From: Nitrospira sp.
GTDB lineage: Bacteria; Nitrospirota; Nitrospiria; Nitrospirales; UBA8639
Assembly: GCA_028819435.1 (NCBI GenBank)
Contig: JAPPLK010000089.1
Location: forward strand, 62,001 to 126,000
DNA: 64,000 nucleotides
Reading direction: 5' to 3'
Below the pieces are notes generated by a model. The model worked only from the letters and a program-made list of their open reading frames with translations, did not search any database and had not been told where the DNA came from. Both the position numbers and the translations under genes were made by a program. Shown piece after piece: positions 20,115-28,631 of the stretch; within the stretch, counting starts at the first letter, position 1; each line of letters begins with the position of its first letter.

Positions 20115-20867
20115 TTAGGCCGGAATGGAAGGGAACCCTAAGGAACTCATAAAATCGTCTCCTCCCAAAACTTCCCAGAACTTGATCTGATCCTGTTGGC
20201 TCAGGATGACTTCCCCCGCGTCCTGCCCACCGCTTCTTCCGGACCCGGACGTGACTTGCGCTTTATTGCGTCCCTCACCGGAGCGTTCCAAGCGGATGTA
20301 ATCCAGCGTAAACATACGTGTTTTCAGCCGGCGGACGACGATCAGCTCTCCATCTTTTTCCCAATAGTACCCCTGCGTATCCAGCAGCGCGGACATGGCT
20401 TTTTCGAGCGCAAGCCCCTGAAAGTCGACCGTCACCACGCCTTCGACGCCCGGCTCCACGACCATATTGAGCGTATTGGCGCGCGAGAACAGCCGCAGGG
20501 CGTCGACCAGCGGCATTTCCCTGGCCCGAAAACTGAACGCCCGGACAGGTTCGCCGTCCTTGAGAGGTCGTCCCGAAGTACTTCCAAGCGCCATTCGGTC
20601 TTCGAGAGAAAAGGGGACCGGCTTCGGGTCAGGACGTTCCCTGGGAGAAACCTCCACAGAAGGCATGGGAGGCTGGAAAGCTCTCGGTTTAGGGAATTCA
20701 CGTTTCAGCGGACTTGTTGATTGCATTGGACCGGACGTGCAACTTGCCGCCATAAAGGCCAGAAGAACGCTCAGGCCGACGATCTCCAATGGCTGCACCC
20801 CATCTCGTCTCCGGCCACGGGGACAGCGGAGCACCCTCATCGATACTTTCATCTCTTGATTGACCAT
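20115..20867 (-). pseudogene. 3'-truncated secretin (MshL/PulD-like) with STN domain, lipoprotein
   Basis: REMPLVDALRLFSRANTLNMVVEPGVEGVVTVDFQGLALEKAMSALLDTQGYYWEKDGELIVV; ends just after QDQIKFWEVL, where the secretin domain would begin. Confidence 0.72.
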
Positions 20868-21303
20868 GCTGTATGAAATGCCAAGAGACTCCCGATTTCC
20901 GCAGAGCACGCCCATAATTGAATTGATCAGTCTAATACACTCCTAATTCCCCCGTTTGTCAACCTTGTTTTCTTTTCCGTCATCCCCGACTCCGATCGGG
21001 AATCCAGGGGTTTTGCTTTTTCTGTTTGTGAGAAAAAAACTCTGGACCCTCGCGCCTGCCCTGAGCATAGCGGCAGCGAAGTCAAAGGGTAAGGGGAGGC
21101 TGAGCCAGGCATGCCCCCGCGAAAGCGGGGGTGAGGGTGTAAGGGCGACCGGCCGGTCGCCCCTACCAGAGAAACCCCCAACCCCCCTGCCCCCTTATCA
21201 GGGGGAAAGGGAGACAAGAGTTCTCCCGTCCCCCTGAGAAGGGGGATTGAGGGGGTTGCCTTACAAAGGAGGGGAAAACAAATTGCGCATTGATCCGTCT
21301 GAG

Positions 21304-21852
21304 CTATTTTACGTCCACGCTCATAATGACGAATGCTTTATTCAGTTGGCTGCCCTGATGAGGTTCCACATAGGTCCCATCATAGTAATACCATTGGAGG
21401 GGTTTCATCTTTCCCAATTCACTGGGGTGACGGGGAAGTTTCGTGATATCCATGCCGCTTTCGATAAACTGGGCAGGATTGATGAAATACACGACGTCCT
21501 CATGGGTTTGTTCGGGTGTTTGCGAAAAATGGACCATGTTATGTTTGGTCACCGTTTCCAGCATGCACATTTCGCCACTGGCCTTGGTGGCATCAATGGG
21601 CACCATCTTCGACCCGGGAGCAATCATATTCGCAATCGCATTAATCTCCTTACGGGCTTTTCCTTCCAGCTTCAACACCGGCGCAAAGGCTTCGTTGGCG
21701 TCATTCTGCGAAGCGTCGGCACGAGCAACGGATGGTACGGCCGCCAGGATCGAGCCACAGACGCCAAGGATACCAATGACGAGAGACATTGATCGCCAGG
21801 ACTTCCTCATACCTTCCGCCAAAAAACCAGATTTGTGCTTGTTGTCTTTCAT
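21304..21852 (-). CDS. hypothetical exported protein
   Basis: Signal-like N-terminus with a VARA|DAS cleavage-like site. Confidence 0.6.
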   Translation of the reverse strand: MKDNKHKSGFLAEGMRKSWRSMSLVIGILGVCGSILAAVPSVARADASQNDANEAFAPVLKLEGKARKEINAIANMIAPGSKMVPIDATKASGEMCMLETVTKHNMVHFSQTPEQTHEDVVYFINPAQFIESGMDITKLPRHPSELGKMKPLQWYYYDGTYVEPHQGSQLNKAFVIMSVDVK

Positions 21853-21960
21853 GATTGATGTTCCTCCGTTATAGGTTTGCCACCAAGATTATTCCTTGGA
21901 CGACCAAGCATGCAAAAGAGTACATCCCGCGAAAAAGCCAAGTCAATGCAAGCTCGTCGA

Positions 21961-22179
21961 TCAGCCGACTTTGTAGGCGCGTACGGGCAGTGATTCCGTC
22001 TCCAGCGTGGAAAGGTCAAGGCGCTTGGAAGCATGATCGATGTCGAAGCCCACAACGTCTCCGTTGGCGTCGAGATCGACGTTGAGCCCACCTACAACTT
22101 CGCGCGTCTCGGTACCCGGACCGGATTTGAGTTCCACATACAGGCTGTCGGTTTCGGGATAGTAGTGCAGTTTCATCAC
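21961..22179 (-). CDS. DUF2283 domain protein
   Basis: MKLHYYPETDSLYVELKSGPGTETREVVGGLNVDLDANGDVVGFDIDHAS. Confidence 0.85.
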   Translation of the reverse strand: MMKLHYYPETDSLYVELKSGPGTETREVVGGLNVDLDANGDVVGFDIDHASKRLDLSTLETESLPVRAYKVG

Positions 22180-22424
22180 TCTTCCTTTCGAAAACCCCGA
22201 TCAAAGAACGCATTGAGAATCGTCTCGCCATCATCCAGCGTAACGACTCGAAGAATACGGGATGTCTCTTCTCCCGGGAGAGTAACCTCGCCCCAAAAGC
22301 GGATACGACCGTCCGCTTGTTTTTCACGTCGAATGGGTGCAGCAATAATATTAACGCACCAGTGTGGGTTGATGTAAGGGCGTTTGCGTCGTACCTGCTC
22401 CTCGAAGTAGCGCGTCGTCTTCAT
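22176..22424 (-). CDS. small DUF2283-partner protein (toxin-antitoxin-like arrangement)
   Basis: MKTTRYFEEQVRRKRPYINPHWC...; stop overlaps the DUF2283 start (ATGA). Confidence 0.6.
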   Translation of the reverse strand: MKTTRYFEEQVRRKRPYINPHWCVNIIAAPIRREKQADGRIRFWGEVTLPGEETSRILRVVTLDDGETILNAFFDRGFRKEE

Positions 22425-22478
22425 GCCGCTAACCACGTGCGTAGAGGAATTCACGTTGATTCATAGTACAACAACGCA

Positions 22479-22925
22479 TCACGTGCCGCCAAAGGCGCGC
22501 ACGTACAGGAGAACGTGCCAAGCCTCTTCTGCCGTCAATACAAGCGGAATGAACGAGGCCATATCCGTGCCCGGACTGCCGTTTTTCAAAATCCAGAACA
22601 GTTCGCCATCGGTCCGCGCAGCTTGCCATGCCTTGTCCGTGAAATTTCTCGGGAGCTTTCCTCGCAGGCCCGGAATGTTGCCCAGACCCTTCCCGTCCCG
22701 TCCATGACACGTCACGCAAAACCCTTTGCCATGAAAGATCTCCCTGCCGCGTTCAAGCCGTTCAGGCGTATCGGGAAACGGATTCTGCCACGTTCTGGCT
22801 TCTTCAATCCGGTCAGGCGGCACACGCGGCTTGAGCACCGCAGGGTCGGCACCCCAGGCCACCGAACCTCCCAACAGAAACGTGGCGAAGACGCAACTCA
22901 CCCCTCGTTTGCTTATCAACGACAT
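22479..22925 (-). CDS. cytochrome c class I
   Basis: Signal peptide and a single CVTCH haem motif; typical mono-haem length. Confidence 0.87.
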   Translation of the reverse strand: MSLISKRGVSCVFATFLLGGSVAWGADPAVLKPRVPPDRIEEARTWQNPFPDTPERLERGREIFHGKGFCVTCHGRDGKGLGNIPGLRGKLPRNFTDKAWQAARTDGELFWILKNGSPGTDMASFIPLVLTAEEAWHVLLYVRAFGGT

Positions 22926-23006
22926 CAGACCTCTCCTTCTCGTGAAGAAACGACGGTGGGAAAGGGCCGGTGCGGGCAGTCAACGTTCCCGCACCGGCAC
23001 AATGCA

Positions 23007-23522
23007 TTACTCGGTTCGGAATTTGTGACCGACCGAATTCGGAATCGTCACCGTTCCATCAGGTACTTTCTGACCCTCTTGCCAGAGATGATAGATGATA
23101 CCATCCGTTTGGGCGGCGACGGCGGCAATTTCCGCGACCTTGTCTTTATCATCAATGTCCAGAATGTGTACGCGACCAGTGGCGATTTCCACCTCATGGT
23201 CATGGAAGTTTCTGTTCCATTTGATGAGCGGAACTTCCTTGCGGGCCAGGTCCTTGGCCACGAAGTATTCCACCGCCACCAAGGGTGCCTTGGGGTCGGT
23301 GGAGGGAAAAAGCAGGCATTGGAGGATTTGATCGGAGATGCCCTTGCAATAGTGATGGAACGGACCACCAATCTGTCCGTCAGCCATCATGTGCGGGGCT
23401 TGGACGTGCAGGTCGAAGCCATCAGCCGGACCACCTTCGCTCATGGCCGGAGTGCCCATCAATACAACAAACAGACAACTGGCAAGCGCCATGAAACTCA
23501 TCGAGCGAATCGAATACAACAT
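23007..23522 (-). CDS. DUF1264 domain protein
   Basis: DGFDLHVQAPHMMADGQIGGPFHHYCKGISDQILQCLLFPS. Confidence 0.75.
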   Translation of the reverse strand: MLYSIRSMSFMALASCLFVVLMGTPAMSEGGPADGFDLHVQAPHMMADGQIGGPFHHYCKGISDQILQCLLFPSTDPKAPLVAVEYFVAKDLARKEVPLIKWNRNFHDHEVEIATGRVHILDIDDKDKVAEIAAVAAQTDGIIYHLWQEGQKVPDGTVTIPNSVGHKFRTE

Positions 23523-23689
23523 TATTCACCTCCTTGCGATTAACTCCTTGCGGTTAAATGAATAAAGATCCATCCTCTACAAAGCGAGAAAACAACCATT
23601 CGTCTGCCAAAATATGCTTCTGATTGACTAAATGTACCAATGCTCCTTTGGGATGTCACCAAAATTCATTGGTTCACGTTATATGTTAG

Positions 23690-23704
23690 GCAAGACTTGT
23701 GCCA
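23690..23704 (-). promoter_or_regulatory. sigma-54 (-24/-12) promoter
   Basis: Minus strand TGGCACA-AGTC-TTGC matches TGGCACG-N4-TTGCW, upstream of 23007-23522 and next to a sigma-54 activator. Confidence 0.7.
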
Positions 23705-23793
23705 GCTTTCAATTTCGTGCTGGCAAAAAAATGTCACACTATTTCAGTATGTTGTGACTTGGTTTAATGGGAGGAACAAAAGAAGAGCTATGA

Positions 23794-23834
23794 CGTTAAC
23801 TCTATAACGTTAACATGACAAGTTAAGCGTTAAC
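23794..23834. promoter_or_regulatory. three CGTTAAC repeats, candidate enhancer/operator sites
   Basis: CGTTAAC at 23794, 23808 and 23828, upstream of the sigma-54 promoter. Confidence 0.45.
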
Positions 23835-25239
23835 GGTCTTGGTGGGATATTTCAGGAATAGAGAATTTTTGCAGCTTTTTCCACAGCGTCACTCGACTGT
23901 ATCCCAATAATTTGGCCGCCTTGGTTTTGCTGCCCAGGGTCTGTCGCAGGGCCTCAAGTATCCGGTCTCGCTCCACCTGTTGCTCCGGGGTCAGGGGGCC
24001 CGTGATTGACGCTTTCGAGGCAGGGGACGTAGGCGTACGAATCTCCGAAGGCAGATCGAGTGCAGTCAAACAGCCCCCTTCCGCCGTCACAAACGCATGG
24101 TCAACGGCATTGCGTAACTCACGAACGTTCCCCGGCCATGCATACTTCAGCATCTGCTGCATCGCATCTTGCGCAATATCGTGAATGGCACGAGGATGGA
24201 CTTTTGACCCTTCGGCCACAAAGTGACTGACCAACAAAGGTAAGTCTTCACGCCGTTCCCTGAGGGCCGGGAGAGGAATTTCAAACACTCGAATGCGATA
24301 AAAGAAATCTTCCCGTATGGCCTCCTTGGCCAACAAATGCTTGAGATTTTTGTTCGTCGCCGTGATGAAGCGCACGTCGACCTTCATGGATTTTTCATCA
24401 CCGACGCGCCGAATCTCGCTCTCTTGCAGGACCCGAAGAAGTTTGAGTTGGAGCAAAGGACTCGTATCGCCGATCTCATCCAGAAACAGGGTACCGCCTT
24501 CGGCCGCTTGGAAGACGCCGACTTTATCACGGATGGCCCCCGTAAAGGCCCCTTTCACGTGACCGAACAACTCGCTTTCGATCAAGGTCTCCGGAATGGC
24601 GGAACAATTGATGGCAAAAAACGGCTTATCTTTTCTGCCACTGAGGGCATGAATGGCCCGGGCCGCCAATTCTTTCCCCGTTCCCGACTCCCCGGTCAGC
24701 AGGACGGGCACGTCGCCTTGCGCGGCCAAGCGCACGCGTCGAAAGACTTCCTGCATGACGCCGCTCCGCCCGATCATTTGCTGAAATGAATCCCTGGACC
24801 GAGCCTGTTCTTCGAGAACCTGGATTTTTTCTTTGGCTAAGATAAAGGAGGTGAGATCCGTAAAAGTCCCGACGGCCCCGATGACCGTGCCGCGTTCATC
24901 GCGGAGGACGGACACGTTTCCATAGAGATACAACTCCCGACCGTCCTTCGCCGATACCTTGCATTCCTGATTGCAAATTCCCCACGGATAGGGTGTCGGG
25001 TTCTCCAAAAACTCGGTGAGCTTGTAAAACCCTTTACAGTTTTTCCCCTCAAGAATGTGACAGGATCTCCCGATGACTTCATCGCCGGAATAGCCGGTAA
25101 TCCGCGCCGCGCCTGCGCTCCACGAGACAATATGGCCCTGGGCATTCACGGTAAAGACGCCATCGCCCATGGCATCGACCATGGTGCCGAGGACGTCAGG
25201 ATTTTTCCGAAAATCAAGTTGGAAGTCTTTTTCCGGCAA
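23830..25239 (-). CDS. PAS-domain sigma-54-dependent response activator (NtrC family)
   Basis: PAS region; GESGTGKE Walker A; ELFGHVKGAFTGA GAFTGA loop; C-terminal Fis-type HTH KTKAAKLLGYSRVTLWKKLQ. Confidence 0.95.
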   Translation of the reverse strand: MPEKDFQLDFRKNPDVLGTMVDAMGDGVFTVNAQGHIVSWSAGAARITGYSGDEVIGRSCHILEGKNCKGFYKLTEFLENPTPYPWGICNQECKVSAKDGRELYLYGNVSVLRDERGTVIGAVGTFTDLTSFILAKEKIQVLEEQARSRDSFQQMIGRSGVMQEVFRRVRLAAQGDVPVLLTGESGTGKELAARAIHALSGRKDKPFFAINCSAIPETLIESELFGHVKGAFTGAIRDKVGVFQAAEGGTLFLDEIGDTSPLLQLKLLRVLQESEIRRVGDEKSMKVDVRFITATNKNLKHLLAKEAIREDFFYRIRVFEIPLPALRERREDLPLLVSHFVAEGSKVHPRAIHDIAQDAMQQMLKYAWPGNVRELRNAVDHAFVTAEGGCLTALDLPSEIRTPTSPASKASITGPLTPEQQVERDRILEALRQTLGSKTKAAKLLGYSRVTLWKKLQKFSIPEISHQDR

Positions 25240-25271
25240 TGGCTGAATCTCGCCCGGACGTACTCGTTCAA

Positions 25272-25413
25272 GGAACCTCTGATTTATTGTGATAGCGGGA
25301 TGCAGGGCAAGGCGTCCCGGAGCGAAACCCGAGGCTTATCATAGAGATAGGTGAGGGTTGAGCGAGGACACAACGTAGCCCTGCGCCCGATAGCGCATTA
25401 AATCAGAGGTTCC
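25272..25413. mobile_element. MITE-like element copy 1
   Basis: Terminal inverted repeats ggaacctctgattta/taaatcagaggttcc; about 95% identical to 43798-43939; no ORF. Confidence 0.85.
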
Positions 25414-27156
25414 TTAAGAATTTGCCTTCACCAACGACTGAAACTTCGGATTCGTGTCCACGAACCCTTTCAAGGTATCGTTTTGCAGGAAAAAGGTCCA
25501 GGACTGGGGCGTGGCTCCCGGAATCTGCTGATACCAACGTCGCGCTTCCTTCAACAGTGCGAACATCGCCTCATCGTCACGCTTGGGGCGAAAAACCAAA
25601 CTGTAGGCCTTGGCATAGGCTGCCGAGAATTTGATCAAGGGATCAGAAGACAACGTAAAGGCCTCATCGGCATCATTGTACCCTTGGACAATATCCGGGT
25701 CGTCAAAGAAACGATTCCACGCGACCTTGCTGATTCGTGACCAGGCAATGGCCATCAACACCCTGGCCCGCACGTCCGCTTGCTCCGCCGGCAATTCCGA
25801 GAGCAATTGCTGGGGAGTCATGATCGCCGACACCTGGTCGTTCGTCCATCGATAGGCCATCGTCAGTTTCAAGCGCGTTTCAATATCACCGGGTTGTAAA
25901 TCCACCAAGGTTTCCATCGCGGGAATCAAGCGATACAGGTAATCGGCCGGGGTCGGTTCGGTTTTGCCGCCCATTTCCATCTCAAGGGAAATGTCCATCC
26001 GGTCGGTGGACGATTGGATCGTCCAATAGAGGGCATTAAACGCCTGATACAGCGGACCGCTCTCCAATTGAACGCCATGCGTCCGCGCACCAAAATCCAA
26101 CAGGCCGGCATACAATTCGGCGGTAATCGCTTGCAGCCCCTCAAGGTGTGAGGGGTTCACAACCAAAATCCTGTTGAGCATGGCGATCCGTTCCCGGCGG
26201 GTCGGCAACGTTTTCGCCCGCTCCAGCCCGGCGGTGAATGCCGCTTGCGCTTCCTTCGCGTTCCAATATTCCGTGGACCGCTGCTCAAACCCGCCCGCGT
26301 CCACGAGGAAGGGGATCGGCGTCCCCATGGAAGAGGTCATCGGCATATTGAGGACTGCGGTATCCACGGGAAACCCATGCTGTTGCAGCCCTGACAACAC
26401 CACCCACTTGACCGTCACGGCTTTGACCGGATGGATCGGTTTTTTATACGGCACGACCCAATCCTGCTGACCCGGTCCGTTCGCGGCCGGCGACGTCATC
26501 GGGTCCGGATAGGCAACGCGGACCCGGACCAGGGTCGTAGGCACGGCCACCATGTGGTCGGAACCCGAAACCTGAAAGGACGCATGGGGAAGCGGGCCGG
26601 TACCAATCACCTCCAAGGTGAACCCGGGCGCTCCGGACACGTCGCCGATCTCGGGCATGACAAAAAAGGACGGGGCTCGCTGATGCGCTTGGGTTTCCGC
26701 AATTTCGAACCGCTTGAAATCGTGGAAATTCACCAGCTTGCCCACGCCCGGCCACAACTCATCCAAGGCCAGGTCACGACTCTGAACCACCTCCGCGTGA
26801 GCCTGAGCCAGCCGGTCCCAACACCAGGAATAGACCTGGTCCGATTCAGGCAAAAACTGCCCTTTCTCCAAGGCTCCGGCTTCCACCATTTTCAACAGAC
26901 AGACAAAATCGTTTTGCGCCACCCGGGTCGAATCCCGGTCGGCCACCGCCTGGGCGTAGGTCAGGACTGCCTGCACGGCCGCCTCGCCCTGCGCAGCCGG
27001 AGCGGGCTCAGCAGCGCCCGAAAAATTGGCCGCCCCGAACCCGACCAGCCCCAAAATAAGGACTCCAAGGCCAAGACCGCGTCGTTTCGATATTTGTGAT
27101 TGGTTTCGGCCAGACGCGGAGACCCGGCGACCACCATCAATCATCTGATACGTCAT
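25414..27156 (-). CDS. hypothetical exported protein
   Basis: Long ORF, RBS gaggaggagaa; N-terminal hydrophobic export-like segment. Confidence 0.75.
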   Translation of the reverse strand: MTYQMIDGGRRVSASGRNQSQISKRRGLGLGVLILGLVGFGAANFSGAAEPAPAAQGEAAVQAVLTYAQAVADRDSTRVAQNDFVCLLKMVEAGALEKGQFLPESDQVYSWCWDRLAQAHAEVVQSRDLALDELWPGVGKLVNFHDFKRFEIAETQAHQRAPSFFVMPEIGDVSGAPGFTLEVIGTGPLPHASFQVSGSDHMVAVPTTLVRVRVAYPDPMTSPAANGPGQQDWVVPYKKPIHPVKAVTVKWVVLSGLQQHGFPVDTAVLNMPMTSSMGTPIPFLVDAGGFEQRSTEYWNAKEAQAAFTAGLERAKTLPTRRERIAMLNRILVVNPSHLEGLQAITAELYAGLLDFGARTHGVQLESGPLYQAFNALYWTIQSSTDRMDISLEMEMGGKTEPTPADYLYRLIPAMETLVDLQPGDIETRLKLTMAYRWTNDQVSAIMTPQQLLSELPAEQADVRARVLMAIAWSRISKVAWNRFFDDPDIVQGYNDADEAFTLSSDPLIKFSAAYAKAYSLVFRPKRDDEAMFALLKEARRWYQQIPGATPQSWTFFLQNDTLKGFVDTNPKFQSLVKANS

Positions 27157-27454
27157 GAGCACTTCTCCTCCTCAAAATGAATGAACCATACAAGCTTGTG
27201 GCCTGCGCACCAAGAGATAAAAATGGGACCCCTTGCGCCCTTCTGTCATTCTTGACATTTCCCCCTCCGTCATTCCCGACATCTTTAATCGGGAATCCAA
27301 AGGTTTTTGCTCTTCCCCTCCGTGAAGATGCGGGACGACACGCAGGTCGTCCCCTACAGAATTGTGCAAGGATGACAGAAGGAGGGTATTTTCATACTAA
27401 CCATCATATATTCAGTGTAACAAAGTCCCGGAACTCCCCACAAATATAGATGAT

Positions 27455-27924
27455 TCACTCTTTTGCGCCCGATAACCGCACAATGATCTTCCATTCGCTT
27501 TCGCGGACGGGTTGAACCGAGAGACGGGAGCCCTTGCGAAGCAATTCCATGTTTTCCAGGCCTTTCACTCCCCTGAGGCTTTCCAGGGAACGCGGCGTGC
27601 GCAGCACCTGGTTCAACCGGACGTCGACCATCACCCATCGTGGATTCTGTTCCGAACTTTTATCGTCGAAATACCGGCTCCCGGGTTGCCACGCGTAATA
27701 ATCGGGATATGCGGCCTTGACGACCTCAACAATACCTACGATTGCCGGAGGGTCGGCGTTGCTATGATAAAAAACGCCAGGTCGCCGACGGACATGGATC
27801 GCAGAAAATTGCGGGCCTGATAATTTCTCACGCCTTCCCAGCACGTCGTCCGTTTGGGCGAACGCGCCAGATCCTCAATGGAAAACGTCGAAGGTTCCGA
27901 TTTGAGTAACCAGTAAGCGGGCAT
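27455..27924 (-). pseudogene. EVE-domain protein, apparently frameshifted
   Basis: MPAYWLLKSEPSTFSIEDLARSP...CWEGVRNYQARNFLRSMSVGDLAFF in one frame, YHSNADPPAIVGIVEVV... in another, joined at an A6/T6 run (27769-27774). Confidence 0.85.
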
Positions 27925-28149
27925 CGTTTGGGCCTCCGAATGCCTCTACCTCCCCTTACAAAGGAGGGGAATGAAGAGGCAGAGATCGTCAACGAATGAC
28001 TGAACACGTCAAATCCTATCCTGTTCGACGACACCCCTTCAACGGGCTTCCGGCGACGAATCCGCTTCCGAGCGTTCTGCAATGCTTGTCGAATCGCTTG
28101 GAACGTGCTATTTCCTCTTGCAACGTACAGAACTCGCCCGATAAACACC

Positions 28150-28575
28150 ATGTTGGCACTCTATGACGAACTGACCGCCCTGATTCCCCCTGAGGGCCTG
28201 ATTGCCGTCACCATCGTCTCGATCGTGATGTTTTTCGGGACCATCCTGCTCATTCCCGTCATCATCATCCGCCTGCCCGTGGATTACTTTCTACACGATG
28301 AAGAACACGTATGGCTGGAAGGATACCATCCGGTTCTGCGCTACGCGGGGTTGCTCATCAAGAACTCGGTCGGCCTAGTGTTTCTCCTGGCGGGGATTGC
28401 CATGCTGGTCCTCCCGGGCCAAGGTTTACTCACCATGGTCATTGGAGTATCCTTACTCGATTTTCCCGGCAAACGCGCGATTGAACATCGACTGCTCACA
28501 AAACCCATGGTGTTCAACGCCATGAACGCCATTCGACAAAAGTTCGATAAACCCCCGTTTTCACAGCCGGCATGA
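28150..28575 (+). CDS. PGPGW-like transmembrane protein
   Basis: GLVFLLAGIAMLVLPGQGLLTMVIGVSLLDFPGKRAIEHRLL. Confidence 0.7.
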   Translation: MLALYDELTALIPPEGLIAVTIVSIVMFFGTILLIPVIIIRLPVDYFLHDEEHVWLEGYHPVLRYAGLLIKNSVGLVFLLAGIAMLVLPGQGLLTMVIGVSLLDFPGKRAIEHRLLTKPMVFNAMNAIRQKFDKPPFSQPA

Positions 28576-28631
28576 GCTGTATGTGTTCAGGGTGTAAGGG
28601 CGGGCGCCCCTACCAGACGCTCTGAAGCACC

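Noticed and set aside
22515-23543. 342-aa plus-strand ORF
   Set aside because: Antisense across the cytochrome c and DUF1264 genes and their spacer; low-complexity shadow composition.
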